From NCBI GenBank assembly GCA_026400325.1, contig JAPLPF010000164.1, forward strand, positions 1 to 44,741: a DNA stretch of 44,741 bases, given 5' to 3'. A program made the translations under genes and the position numbers. Origin of the DNA: Rhodobacterales bacterium (lineage in GTDB: Bacteria > Pseudomonadota > Alphaproteobacteria > Rhodobacterales > Rhodobacteraceae). The notes beneath the pieces are model-generated. The model had not been told where the DNA came from, made no database searches, and was given only the letters and a program-made list of their open reading frames with translations. Below are positions 7,977 to 16,155 of the stretch, in pieces (position 1 is the first letter of the stretch; each line of letters opens with the position of its first letter).

Positions 7977-9299
7977 TCAGAGCTTGCCTTCGTCCTGGAA
8001 GACTTCGGTCCAGTCGGCGATCAGGCCATCCAGTGCTTCTTTTGCGGTGCCGTTGCCGGCAACGACATAGTCGTGGAAGCGGGCCTGTGACGCCTGGAGG
8101 AGCGAGGCATAGCTCGGCTCGGCCCAGAAGTCCTTCACGATGGCCATGCTGTCGAGGTAGGTCTGGGCATAGGGCTGGCTTGCCGCAAAGCCCGGATCCT
8201 CGACCACCGCGCGCAGGGCCGAGAAGCCGCCAAGCGACCACCACTTGTCCTGCACATCCTTCTGCGAGAACCACTTGATGTAGGCAAGCGCACCGTCGAT
8301 GTTGTCCGAGTTCGCGACGACCGAGATGCCCTGCCCGCCCAACTGGGCGAAGTGGTCGCCGGTCGGGCCGGCCGGATTCACCAGGTAACCGGTCTTGCCG
8401 CCGCCGACGTTGGGGTCGACCTCGAAGCCGGGCCAGGTGAAGGCAAAGTTCATCTGCAGCGCGACCTGGCCGGATTTGTAGGCGTCGATGCCTTCGCCCA
8501 TGTAGGTGTTCGAGGTGCCGGGGGCGACGCAGCAGTCATAGAGCGACTTGTAGAACTCCAGCCCCTCGACCGCGCCGGGCGAGTTGACGAAGCCTTCCAT
8601 GTCATAGGGCTTGTCGGGGTTGTCGTACTTGAAGCCAAAGCTGTAAAGCACGTCCATCACGCCCATGGTGATGCCTTCCGACCCACGTTCGGTGTAGATC
8701 GAGGCGCCGTAGACCGTCTTGCCGTCGATCTCGCGGCCCTGGAAGAACTCGGCAACCTCTTTCAACTCGGCAAAGGTCGCGGGGGGCGTCAGGTCACGGC
8801 CGTACTTCTCCTTGAAGGCGGCCTGGATTTCCGGACGTTCGAACCAGTCCTTGCGGTAGGTCCAGCCGACCACGTCGCCGAAGGCGGGCAGCGACCAGTA
8901 GTTCGGCGTGTTCTTCGGCCATTCGGAATAGCCGGTCACGGTCGCCGGAACGAAGGCGTCCATCGAGATGCCGTTGGCATCGAAGAAGTCGTTCATCTTG
9001 AGGTACCAGCCGTTCTCGGCGGCGCCGCCGATCCACTGGCTGTCACCGATCATGAGATCGCAAAGCTGGCCGCCCGAGTTCAGCTCGTTCAGCATGCGGT
9101 CGGCGAAGTTCGGCCACGGCACGAATTCGAAGTTCATCTTGGTGCCGGACTGCGCCTCGAAGTCCTTCGACAGTTCGACAAGCGCGTTCGCCGGGTCCCA
9201 TGCCGCCCAGCACAGCGTCAGTTCGTTCGCCTGCGCATTGGCCTGAACACCCCAGACCAAAGCAAGTGCCGCAGATGCGGCCAGAGTTTTCCGTGACAT
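7977..9299 (-). CDS. Extracellular carbohydrate-binding protein of the ABC importer
   Basis: This 440-residue periplasmic protein begins with a signal peptide (SRKTLAASAALALVWG, cleavage near ANA-QA). It then shows a family 1 solute-binding fold: the opening strand ELTLCWAAWDPANAL, FEAQSGTKMNFEFVPW, and near the C-terminus GLIADWTEVFQDEG. Many aromatic residues typical of a sugar site are present (for example NYWSLPAFGDVVGW). It delivers the substrate to the permeases. The gene is preceded by a strong GGAGG ribosome site and by the LacI-type promoter and operator. Substrate identity is unknown; the kinase downstream points to a polyol or ketose. Confidence 0.92.
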   Translation of the reverse strand: MSRKTLAASAALALVWGVQANAQANELTLCWAAWDPANALVELSKDFEAQSGTKMNFEFVPWPNFADRMLNELNSGGQLCDLMIGDSQWIGGAAENGWYLKMNDFFDANGISMDAFVPATVTGYSEWPKNTPNYWSLPAFGDVVGWTYRKDWFERPEIQAAFKEKYGRDLTPPATFAELKEVAEFFQGREIDGKTVYGASIYTERGSEGITMGVMDVLYSFGFKYDNPDKPYDMEGFVNSPGAVEGLEFYKSLYDCCVAPGTSNTYMGEGIDAYKSGQVALQMNFAFTWPGFEVDPNVGGGKTGYLVNPAGPTGDHFAQLGGQGISVVANSDNIDGALAYIKWFSQKDVQDKWWSLGGFSALRAVVEDPGFAASQPYAQTYLDSMAIVKDFWAEPSYASLLQASQARFHDYVVAGNGTAKEALDGLIADWTEVFQDEGKL

Positions 9300-9363
9300 G
9301 CATTCCTCCCGAAGTGGTTATGTTGGACCCGTACGTTTCGCCGGGCCTTCTTGGACTTGCCCG

Positions 9364-9392
9364 ACGATAGGCGCAGCGGATTTGCCTGTAAA
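9364..9392 (-). promoter_or_regulatory. Predicted sigma-70 promoter of the ABC/dhaKL operon
   Basis: On the minus strand TTTACA (9392-9387) and TATCGT (9369-9364) are separated by exactly 17 bases. The start of transcription would be about 55-60 bases before the binding-protein ATG. The LacI-type operator lies directly upstream of the -35 box. Confidence 0.55.
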
Positions 9393-9399
9393 GTGTTTT

Positions 9400-9415
9400 T
9401 GAGGTACGTTCCTCA
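9400..9415. promoter_or_regulatory. LacI-family operator before the transporter operon
   Basis: TGAGGTACGTTCCTCA is a palindrome centred on ACGT with 14 of 16 positions symmetric. The same TGAGGTACGT half and the outer TCA recur before lacI at 10569-10584 (13 of 16 identical). An even, CG-centred palindrome is the expected operator shape for LacI-type repressors. Confidence 0.7.
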
Positions 9416-9457
9416 TTTTGCACTCGAGGTCAGGCTCAAAGCGATTTGAGGCCGGTT

Positions 9458-10525
9458 TCAGGCGGCGGCAACCGCCGAGACCTGGCCCGAATCAGACAGC
9501 AGCGGAAGGTTTTCGCGCAGCACGATTTCAATCCGGATCTGCTCTTGCCCCTCATCAAGGGGAAGGTGGTCCGCCTTGGCGCGCAGGACGCGCAGGGTCG
9601 ATCGCGCAAGATGACCCAGGTTCTGGGTGATGACGGCAGTGATCTCGCCCCTCTCAAGCGCTTGTCGCGCATGGGGGGTAAGTTCGTGGCAGATCACGGT
9701 CAACCGACCGGAAAGTCCCAGTTCACCAAGGACTTGCGTCAAGGCGCGATTGCCGTCGCCCATGGCATAGATGCCCCGGACGCCTGGCGCGTTCGCAAGA
9801 CGTTCGGTGACCACCTGACGCAAAAGCGCGCCCGAGCCATGCGTTTCAAGCGACGGCAACGTATCAAGACCGGGGAAGTCGCGCAGGATGACCTCATCAA
9901 AGCCGCGACGGCGTTCGACCATGTCGCGCGCAAGCAAGGACGAGCCAAGAACCAGCACCTGGCCCGGACCACCCCCAAGAAAGCGGCCCATAAGCACCCC
10001 GGCCGTGCGCCCCGCCGCACGGTTGTCCACCCCGATGAAATGGTCGCGCCCCGCATTCGGCAGGTCCGACACAAGCGCCACCACAGGCAGACCCTTTGCG
10101 CGCAGGCCGCGCACGGCGTCGCGCAGAACCGGCGTTTCGGGCGCCATCAGGGCAACGCCGGAATAGCCTCGCCCCGGCAGGGCCGCCAGAAGCGTGGCAA
10201 GGGCATGGGGGTCTTCGGCGGGAAAGCGCAGCAGATCCAATTCGACCCGGCTGGTCGCAGCCATCGACCCTGCATCCGCCAGTGCCAGGGCAAGTGATTG
10301 AACAAACTGGCTTTCCGTGTCGGGCAAGACCGCTGCCATCCGATAGCTTCGGCTGCGCGCCAGATTGGCGGCGGCAAGATCGCGGACATAGCCCAACTTG
10401 GCAATCGCCTCGTTCACGGCCATGACCGTCTTGGCGCGCACACCCGGCCGGGCGTTCAGCACACGGTCCACCGTGGCCAGACTGACCCCCGCTTCGCGTG
10501 CGATGTCGTTGACCGTTGGTCGCAA
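9458..10525 (-). CDS. LacI-family transcriptional regulator
   Basis: This repressor of about 355 residues has an N-terminal helix-turn-helix and hinge helix (TVNDIAREAGVSLATVDRVL, then LGYVRDLAAANLAR). A periplasmic-binding-protein-like ligand domain follows, with GYSGVALMAPE and HFIGVDNRAAGRTAG. I prefer the TTG at 10525 because GGAGG sits seven bases before it and RPTVNDIA is the usual family N-terminus. The ATG at 10546 would add seven residues and leave almost no leader after the predicted promoter. It is encoded just upstream of the transporter operon on the same strand and probably senses a substrate or intermediate; matching operators suggest it controls both itself and the operon. Confidence 0.92.
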   Translation of the reverse strand: MRPTVNDIAREAGVSLATVDRVLNARPGVRAKTVMAVNEAIAKLGYVRDLAAANLARSRSYRMAAVLPDTESQFVQSLALALADAGSMAATSRVELDLLRFPAEDPHALATLLAALPGRGYSGVALMAPETPVLRDAVRGLRAKGLPVVALVSDLPNAGRDHFIGVDNRAAGRTAGVLMGRFLGGGPGQVLVLGSSLLARDMVERRRGFDEVILRDFPGLDTLPSLETHGSGALLRQVVTERLANAPGVRGIYAMGDGNRALTQVLGELGLSGRLTVICHELTPHARQALERGEITAVITQNLGHLARSTLRVLRAKADHLPLDEGQEQIRIEIVLRENLPLLSDSGQVSAVAAA

Positions 10526-10552
10526 CGGACTGCCTCCACGTCCCATCGGCGG

Positions 10553-10581
10553 ACTATCGGTCGCTGTATGAGGTACGTCAA
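10553..10581 (-). promoter_or_regulatory. Predicted lacI promoter
   Basis: TTGACG (10581-10576) and GATAGT (10558-10553) are spaced by 17 bases on the minus strand. The -10 box ends only six bases before the ATG at 10546, which supports the downstream TTG at 10525 as the real start. Confidence 0.5.
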
Positions 10582-10584
10582 TCA
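10569..10584. promoter_or_regulatory. LacI-family operator overlapping the lacI -35 box
   Basis: TGAGGTACGTCAATCA matches the operator at 9400-9415 at 13 of 16 positions. It covers the -35 box of lacI, so binding would block the gene's own transcription. It also lies about 95 bases before the divergent hydrolase gene. Confidence 0.6.
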
Positions 10585-10678
10585 GGTTTTCCCGCGGACA
10601 TCTGCCGGGATGGCGAAACCGGCTTCATTTTCCTGCGTGATCCGGTGCATCCTGCCGGGAAACCTGATGGGGGGGGCG

Positions 10679-11317
10679 ATGCGTACCTTGATGCTTTTCG
10701 GCGACAGCAATACCCACGGCACCATGCCGGTCACGGCCCTGGGCCAATCGGACCGCTTTGACCGAGGCAGCCGCTGGTCGGACCGGCTGTCCAGACTTCT
10801 GCCCGACTGGGAGGTGATCGCCGAGGGGCACCCGGGGCGGACAACCGTGCATGACGACCCGATCGAGGGCGCGCACAGGAACGGCTTGACCGTTCTGCCA
10901 GCCTTGCTGGAAAGCCACCGGCCCATTGATGTGGTGCTTGTGATGCTTGGAACGAACGACCTCAAGGAGCGGTTTTCGGTCAACGCGGGCGACATCGCGC
11001 TGTCGCTGGAGCGGCTGGTGCGGGTGATCCAGGGGTCGGGCACCGGGCCCGGGGGCACAGCGCCTGGGGTGTTGCTGGTCGCACCGCCACCGATTGTCGA
11101 GACCGGGTGTCTGGCGGGCATGTTCGCGGGCGGGGCGGCAAAGTCACAGGCGCTGGCCGATCAGGTGAAGGCGGCAGCCGGGCGCGCTGGTGTGGCGTTC
11201 CTGGATGCCGGAAAAGTGGTCGAAGTGTCGCCCATCGACGGCATCCACTATGACGCATCCGCGAACCCGGCACTGGCCGAGGCCTTTGCGGCAGCGATCC
11301 GGCGGCACTTCCCCTGA
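10679..11317 (+). CDS. SGNH/GDSL-family hydrolase (arylesterase-like)
   Basis: This 212-residue serine hydrolase has all SGNH blocks: the nucleophile motif FGDSNTHG at residues 7-14, GHPGRTT, the GTND block in VMLGTNDLKE, and the C-terminal Asp-His pair in IDGIHYDASANPALAEAF. No signal peptide is visible, so it is likely cytoplasmic. It probably removes acyl groups from small esters or sugars. It is transcribed away from lacI, and the lacI operator lies in the shared upstream region, so it could belong to the same regulon. Confidence 0.88.
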   Translation: MRTLMLFGDSNTHGTMPVTALGQSDRFDRGSRWSDRLSRLLPDWEVIAEGHPGRTTVHDDPIEGAHRNGLTVLPALLESHRPIDVVLVMLGTNDLKERFSVNAGDIALSLERLVRVIQGSGTGPGGTAPGVLLVAPPPIVETGCLAGMFAGGAAKSQALADQVKAAAGRAGVAFLDAGKVVEVSPIDGIHYDASANPALAEAFAAAIRRHFP

Positions 11318-11397
11318 TCCGGGCCCTGATCCAGGGTGATTTCCGTCTTGCCAACGGCAGACGCTGGCGCAGAATGGACCAACAGCCGGAGGTGCAG

Positions 11398-12546
11398 ATG
11401 ACCCGTCACGATCCCGCCCTGACAGCCCCTGCGCTTTCGGCATTGGCCGAGTTGCGCGCCAATGTGGCGCAGCCCTTCACCCGGGCACGGGCGATGCCGA
11501 AATCGGTCTACACCTCTCCCGACTTTGCGGCGGCAGAGGAGCGGCACATCTTCGCGAAGGACTGGCTTTGCGCCGGGCGGGCCGAGGCGCTGCCGAACCC
11601 CGGCGACTATCTGACGATGGAAATCGCGGGCGAGCCGATCATCATCCTGCGGGACCGTGATGGGGCCCTGCGCGGCATGTCGAACGTCTGCCGCCACCGT
11701 ATGAGCACGCTTCTGGAAGGCCGGGGGAATGTGCGGTCGATCGTCTGCCCCTATCACGCCTGGACCTACAGTCTGGACGGCACACTGCGCGGTGCCCCGG
11801 CGATGGCGGCGAACGAGGCGTTCTGCAAGGAGGACGTAAAGCTCCCGGCGGTCCGGGTGGAAAACTGGCTGGGCTGGATACTGGTCACGCTGAACCCCGA
11901 CGCCCCCCCACCGAAAGAGGCGCTGGCCGAGGTCGAGGCGCTGGTCGGCTACCTGGACATGGGGTCTTACGTCGAGGCGTTTCGCGAGGAATTCACCTGG
12001 GACACCAACTGGAAGGTGCTGGCCGAAAACTTCATGGAAAGCTACCACCTGCCGGTCTGCCATCAGGGCACCATCGGCGGATCGGTGGATCTGATGCAGA
12101 TGACCTGCCCCGAGGGGTTGGAGGCGTTCAACTATCACTGGATCATGAAGAACGACACGATTCCGCTGTCCCTCGCGCATCCGTCGAACACGCGGCTGGT
12201 GGGGGATCAGCGGCGGATCACCTGGCTGTTGTCGATCTACCCCTCGCTGCTGATCACGCTGACGCCGGGGTATTTCTGGTACCTCAGCCTGACGCCGAAC
12301 GGGCCGGGGCAGGTGCAGGTGCTGTTCGGCGGCGGGATGGCGGCGGACTGGGCCAAGGACCCGGAGGCGGACCGGCATTTCGGCGCGCTGAAGGCGCTGC
12401 TGGACGACGTGAACGTCGAGGACAAGGGCTGCGTCGAGCGGGTCTATCAGGGGCTTTGCGCGGGGCTGTCCTCACCCGGGCCGCTGAGCCATCTGGAGCG
12501 GCCGAACTATGACTTTGCGCGCTATATCGCGGGGCGGATGCCCTGA
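11398..12546 (+). CDS. Rieske non-heme iron oxygenase, alpha subunit
   Basis: This 382-residue oxygenase has an N-terminal Rieske [2Fe-2S] domain with ligands Cys98-Arg-His100 and Cys117-Pro-Tyr-His120. Its catalytic domain contains NFMESYHLPVCH, with iron ligands His217 and His222, and a likely acidic ligand in NVEDKGCVERVYQG. The ATG at 11398 is preferred over 11374 because GGAGG stands five bases before it. Enzymes of this kind hydroxylate or demethylate small aromatic or quaternary amine substrates and need a separate reductase, which is not encoded nearby. The gene ends 43 bases before the chelatase-like gene. The substrate cannot be named. Confidence 0.92.
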   Translation: MTRHDPALTAPALSALAELRANVAQPFTRARAMPKSVYTSPDFAAAEERHIFAKDWLCAGRAEALPNPGDYLTMEIAGEPIIILRDRDGALRGMSNVCRHRMSTLLEGRGNVRSIVCPYHAWTYSLDGTLRGAPAMAANEAFCKEDVKLPAVRVENWLGWILVTLNPDAPPPKEALAEVEALVGYLDMGSYVEAFREEFTWDTNWKVLAENFMESYHLPVCHQGTIGGSVDLMQMTCPEGLEAFNYHWIMKNDTIPLSLAHPSNTRLVGDQRRITWLLSIYPSLLITLTPGYFWYLSLTPNGPGQVQVLFGGGMAADWAKDPEADRHFGALKALLDDVNVEDKGCVERVYQGLCAGLSSPGPLSHLERPNYDFARYIAGRMP

Positions 12547-12589
12547 CGCTGGGGGTTGACCCTGCGGCCTGCCGCCTCACCTTAGCGCG

Positions 12590-13285
12590 ATGACGCGACA
12601 TGCCCTGATCGTGGCCCATGGCCAGCCGTCCGACCCCCGCCCGGCTGGTGCCGCGCTGGAGTTGCTTGCCGCCAAGGTGCAGGCGCTTGTGCCCGGATGG
12701 GAGGTCACGGCTGCCACGCTGGCCGAGCCGGGGGCTATTGCCCGTGGGGTCGGGGGGCGCGCGGCGGGCGTGGTCTATCCGATGTTCATGACCGGGGGCT
12801 GGTTCACACGGGTGCAGATCCCGGCGAAACTTGCCGAGGCTGGGGCGGTTGGCTGGACCGTGCTGGAGCCCTTCGGCTGCGATCCCTTTGTGCATGATCT
12901 GTGCGTGGACCTTGTCCGCGAGGCGGGTGGGGCCGCGGTGATCCTGGCGGCGCATGGGTCGTTCAAGTCGTCGGTGCCGTCCGATATCGCCAAGCATGTG
13001 GCGCAGCGGATCGCTGCTGAGGCAGGGGTGACTTGTGCTGCGGGGTTCATCGACCAGGAACCGCAGCTGGCGTCCTTGACCGGGCGGACGGGTGTTTGCT
13101 TGCCGTTTTTCGCAGCGGAGGGCGGGCATGTGACCGACGATATCCCTGCTGCGCTTGCCGAAGCGAGCTTTCAGGGGCGCATCCTGCCGCCGGTGGGGCT
13201 GGACGCGCGGGTGCCTGGGATCATTGCCGCCGCGATTATGCGGGGCGAGCCGGTGTGTTCCGGGGCCTGCCGGTGGGCGCGGTAG
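12590..13285 (+). CDS. CbiX/SirB-type chelatase domain protein
   Basis: This 231-residue protein is related to sirohydrochlorin cobalt/ferrochelatases. The N-terminal histidine motif ALIVAHGQPSDPRP and a second half motif VILAAHGSFKSS are both visible, as in two-domain chelatase folds. It could insert iron or cobalt into a tetrapyrrole, but no cobalamin or siroheme gene lies nearby. It follows the Rieske gene on the same strand, which hints at a metal- or cofactor-related link. A catalytic role is likely but not certain. Confidence 0.8.
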   Translation: MTRHALIVAHGQPSDPRPAGAALELLAAKVQALVPGWEVTAATLAEPGAIARGVGGRAAGVVYPMFMTGGWFTRVQIPAKLAEAGAVGWTVLEPFGCDPFVHDLCVDLVREAGGAAVILAAHGSFKSSVPSDIAKHVAQRIAAEAGVTCAAGFIDQEPQLASLTGRTGVCLPFFAAEGGHVTDDIPAALAEASFQGRILPPVGLDARVPGIIAAAIMRGEPVCSGACRWAR

Positions 13286-13286
13286 C

Positions 13287-13310
13287 CAAAATCCTTGAGC
13301 AAGGATTTTG
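13287..13310. terminator. Bidirectional terminator-like hairpin between convergent genes
   Basis: CAAAATCCTTG, AG and CAAGGATTTTG form a perfect 11-bp stem. The stem carries A-rich and T-rich flanks in both directions, so it can serve the chelatase gene (plus) and the glutamine synthetase gene (minus). Its sequence resembles the hairpin at 30606-30627 in phnJ, so it may also be a member of a dispersed repeat family. Confidence 0.75.
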
Positions 13311-13320
13311 ATCGGGGGCG

Positions 13321-14709
13321 TCACACCGTGTGCAGGTAAAGGTCGAAGTCCACTTCGCTGACGGTCCGCATTACCCGGCCATACTCCGCTGCCTTGATCG
13401 CGGTGAAGGTGCGGTGCATGTCCTCACCAAGCGCGTCCTTCAGAAAGGCCGAGCGCTTTGCCGCCTCGATCGCGGATTTCCAGTCGGTCGGGATTTCGGA
13501 ACCGTTTTCATCTTCATAGCCGTTGCCGGTCGTTTCCGGGCCCGGGTCGATCTTGTGCTTCATGCCGTGACGGATGCCCGCCAGAACGGTTGCCGCCACC
13601 AGATAGGGGTTCGCATCCACCCCTGCCGGGCGGTGTTCGATCCGGCGGGCCTTGATGTCACCCGCCGGGATCCGCAGCGCGACCGAGCGGTTGTTGACGC
13701 CCCAGGTCGGGCTGACCGGAGCGTAGGATTGGCTGGCAAAGCGGCGCCAGCTGTTTGCGTGGGGGGCAAAGACCAGCATCGATTCGGCCATCGTGGTCTT
13801 GAGCCCACCCAAGGCGTGCAGGATCAGCGGGTTCCATTTGCCTTCGTCCTTCTCGACGAAGACGTTCTTGCCGACGCCGTCCAGCATCGAGACGTGGAAG
13901 TGCATGCCGGAGCCGGCATAGTTCTCGTTTGGCTTGGCCATGAAGCAGGCAACCACGCCATGCGCCCGCGCCTGCGCCCGGACGATCCGCTTCAGGCGCA
14001 TCAGGTCATCTGCCGCCTGCATCACGTCGGTGCGGTAATGGAGCGTCAGTTCGTATTGACCGGGGGCATATTCGCTGATCAGCGTTTCGGCCTTGATTCC
14101 GGCCTTTTCCGCCCCGGCATAGATGTCACTGAAAAGGGGCAGCATCCCGTGCAGGTGGTCGACGGAATAGACTTCGGTCTTGGCAGACTTGCGCCCGTCC
14201 AGCACGTCGCGGGCAGGCTGCATCTTGCCGTAGGCGTCCCGTTCGGGGTCGAGAAGGAAGAACTCCAGCTCGAAAGCACCGGCGGGATGCAGACCTTCGG
14301 CGGCCAGCGCGTCAACCTGACGCTTCAGGGCATGACGGGGATCGCTTGTCATTTCGGCCCCGTCCAGCGTGTACATCGACATGAACACCTCGCCGCGCGG
14401 CGGCTGGGTGTTGTGCAGGGGTTTCAGCGTGCCGGGGATTGGCCAGGCGCGCAGATCGCCGTCGCCCTGGTCCCAGATGAGGCCGGTCTCATGCACATCC
14501 TCGCCACAGATGTCGAGACCGAGGATCGAGATCGGAAGATGGCGGCCATTGTTGTAAAATGACAAAAGCTCATGCCTGCGGATGATCTTTCCCCGCCCGA
14601 TTCCGTTGGCGTCGTGCAGGATAATGTCAAATGCCTCGATCTCCGGATGGGTCAGGAGAAAGGCCTCGGCCTCGGCGGGTGTCGAGCCGGAAGGGCTGGC
14701 TTGGGTCAT
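13321..14709 (-). CDS. Glutamine synthetase-family ligase (PuuA-like)
   Basis: This 462-residue ligase has the N-terminal beta-grasp region and the catalytic glutamine synthetase domain. Motifs include the metal-binding GAFELEFFLLDPE, GSGMHFHVS, and NNRSVALRIP followed by RRIEHRPAGVDANPYL. The length and motif variants fit gamma-glutamyl-amine ligases such as gamma-glutamylputrescine synthetase rather than housekeeping GlnA; the adenylylation-site region typical of GlnA is absent. It joins glutamate to an amine using ATP. It begins two bases after the aminotransferase gene, which suggests a shared amine pathway. Confidence 0.88.
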   Translation of the reverse strand: MTQASPSGSTPAEAEAFLLTHPEIEAFDIILHDANGIGRGKIIRRHELLSFYNNGRHLPISILGLDICGEDVHETGLIWDQGDGDLRAWPIPGTLKPLHNTQPPRGEVFMSMYTLDGAEMTSDPRHALKRQVDALAAEGLHPAGAFELEFFLLDPERDAYGKMQPARDVLDGRKSAKTEVYSVDHLHGMLPLFSDIYAGAEKAGIKAETLISEYAPGQYELTLHYRTDVMQAADDLMRLKRIVRAQARAHGVVACFMAKPNENYAGSGMHFHVSMLDGVGKNVFVEKDEGKWNPLILHALGGLKTTMAESMLVFAPHANSWRRFASQSYAPVSPTWGVNNRSVALRIPAGDIKARRIEHRPAGVDANPYLVAATVLAGIRHGMKHKIDPGPETTGNGYEDENGSEIPTDWKSAIEAAKRSAFLKDALGEDMHRTFTAIKAAEYGRVMRTVSEVDFDLYLHTV

Positions 14710-14711
14710 GG

Positions 14712-16085
14712 TCAGGCGGCTTTCAGAAGGTCGGTCAGGACGGTGTTGAAGTTCGCGACCAGGCGGTCGACCTGGGCTTTCCGGGTGGCCGGGCTGATCA
14801 GCATCATGTTGTGGAACGGCGCGATAAGCGACCCCCGGTTGAGAAGGCCGGTGTGGATCGCGGCTTCGACCAGGGGCTGGTGGGCGAAGGCCGCTTCGGA
14901 CCCGTTCTTGAGGGGCCCGGGTGCGCAGATGAATTCAACCCGCGCGCCGACCCGGACGACGTGCCAGGGCAGGCGGTGGTGAACAATCGCCTTGCGCAGC
15001 CCGCGGCTCAACCGTTCGGCAAGGGTGTCCATATGGGCATAGTTGTCGGGCGTCATCACCTCGGACAGGGTCGCGACGAGGCAGGCAAACTGCAGCGGGT
15101 TGGCCGACAAGGTTGTCCCCATGCCGGACCTGCCGCTGTCGCGGCGCGCATCGGCCTCGTGATACCGTTCGGCAGTGGCAGGGGTCAGGCCCCAGACGGC
15201 GGTGGGCAGGCCACCTGCCACGCATTTGCCCACGACAAAAATGTCCGGGCGCAGCGAATGCACGCGGGTATAGCCGCCAAGACCCGAGGAGATGGTGTGC
15301 GTCTCGTCCATGATCAAGAGCGTGCCATGGCGAAGCGAAAGCTGGCGGAGGCCGTCATGGAACCCGGCCTCGGGCAGGACCATGCAGGAATTGGTCATCA
15401 CCGGTTCGGTCAGGATCGCGGCGACATCGCCCTTGGCCAGCGCCGCCTCGACCCCGGCCAGATCGTTGAACTCGCAGGCGACGGCGGTGGCGGACAGATC
15501 GTTCACCTGACCCAGAAGGCCGGGGCTGTTCACCGTCGCCCCGTTTTCGAGCGAAACAAAGGTGTCGTCCACCGTGCCGTGATAGCAGCCATTGAAAACC
15601 AGAACCTTTGGCCGCCCGGTGATTGCGCGGGCGACCCGCAGGGCGAAACGGTTGGCATCGGTGGCGGTGGTGGCGATCTGCCACTGAAACGGGCCGAACC
15701 GGTCGGTCAGCAGGCGCCCGGCCTGAAGGGCTGCCTCGGTTGGCAGCATGTAGGTCAGACCACGTCGCGCCTGCTTGCGGATCGCGCGCGCGACGGGTGG
15801 TGGGGAATGTCCGAACATGCTGCCGGTGTCACCAAGGCAGAAGTCATCCAGCGTGTGACTGTCGATGTCCTCGATCCGTGCGCCCTGGGCCCGGACGACC
15901 AGCGGCAGGTGCGGCATCGGCCAGTCGGCCATCCAGTGCATCGGCACGCCGCCAAGAAACACCCCTGCCCCATCGGCCAGTGCGCGGGCAGCCTTCGGGC
16001 GGGACTTGGCATAGGCCGCAGCCTCGCGGGTGGCGAAGGCGGCCAGGCGGTCAGTGCGGATACCAGCGATCAGGGTTTCGGACAT
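14712..16085 (-). CDS. Class III pyridoxal-phosphate aminotransferase
   Basis: This 457-residue PLP enzyme shows FNGCYHG (about 164-170), the cofactor-contacting Asp260-Glu261 (LLIMDETHT) and the Schiff-base lysine Lys287 in FVVGKCVAGG. The usual NSGTEA stretch is replaced by TTATDANRFALR, a variant found in glutamate-1-semialdehyde-aminomutase-like members. It would move an amino group between an amine or omega-amino acid and a keto acid. The start at 16085 is the first giving a family-like N-terminus; the longer frame overlaps the CHAT gene. It is tightly linked to the glutamine synthetase-like gene. Confidence 0.88.
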   Translation of the reverse strand: MSETLIAGIRTDRLAAFATREAAAYAKSRPKAARALADGAGVFLGGVPMHWMADWPMPHLPLVVRAQGARIEDIDSHTLDDFCLGDTGSMFGHSPPPVARAIRKQARRGLTYMLPTEAALQAGRLLTDRFGPFQWQIATTATDANRFALRVARAITGRPKVLVFNGCYHGTVDDTFVSLENGATVNSPGLLGQVNDLSATAVACEFNDLAGVEAALAKGDVAAILTEPVMTNSCMVLPEAGFHDGLRQLSLRHGTLLIMDETHTISSGLGGYTRVHSLRPDIFVVGKCVAGGLPTAVWGLTPATAERYHEADARRDSGRSGMGTTLSANPLQFACLVATLSEVMTPDNYAHMDTLAERLSRGLRKAIVHHRLPWHVVRVGARVEFICAPGPLKNGSEAAFAHQPLVEAAIHTGLLNRGSLIAPFHNMMLISPATRKAQVDRLVANFNTVLTDLLKAA

Positions 16086-16155
16086 GGCAGGCCTCGGACA
16101 GTTGGCAGGTGTATTGGCCGGAATTTGATCAAATGGCAAGTGGCCGGACGAGACG

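Noticed and set aside
10547-10558. Leaderless mRNA for lacI starting at ATG 10546
   Set aside because: A TTG at 10525 has a strong GGAGG at ideal spacing and gives the normal N-terminus, so a short leader is the simpler reading.
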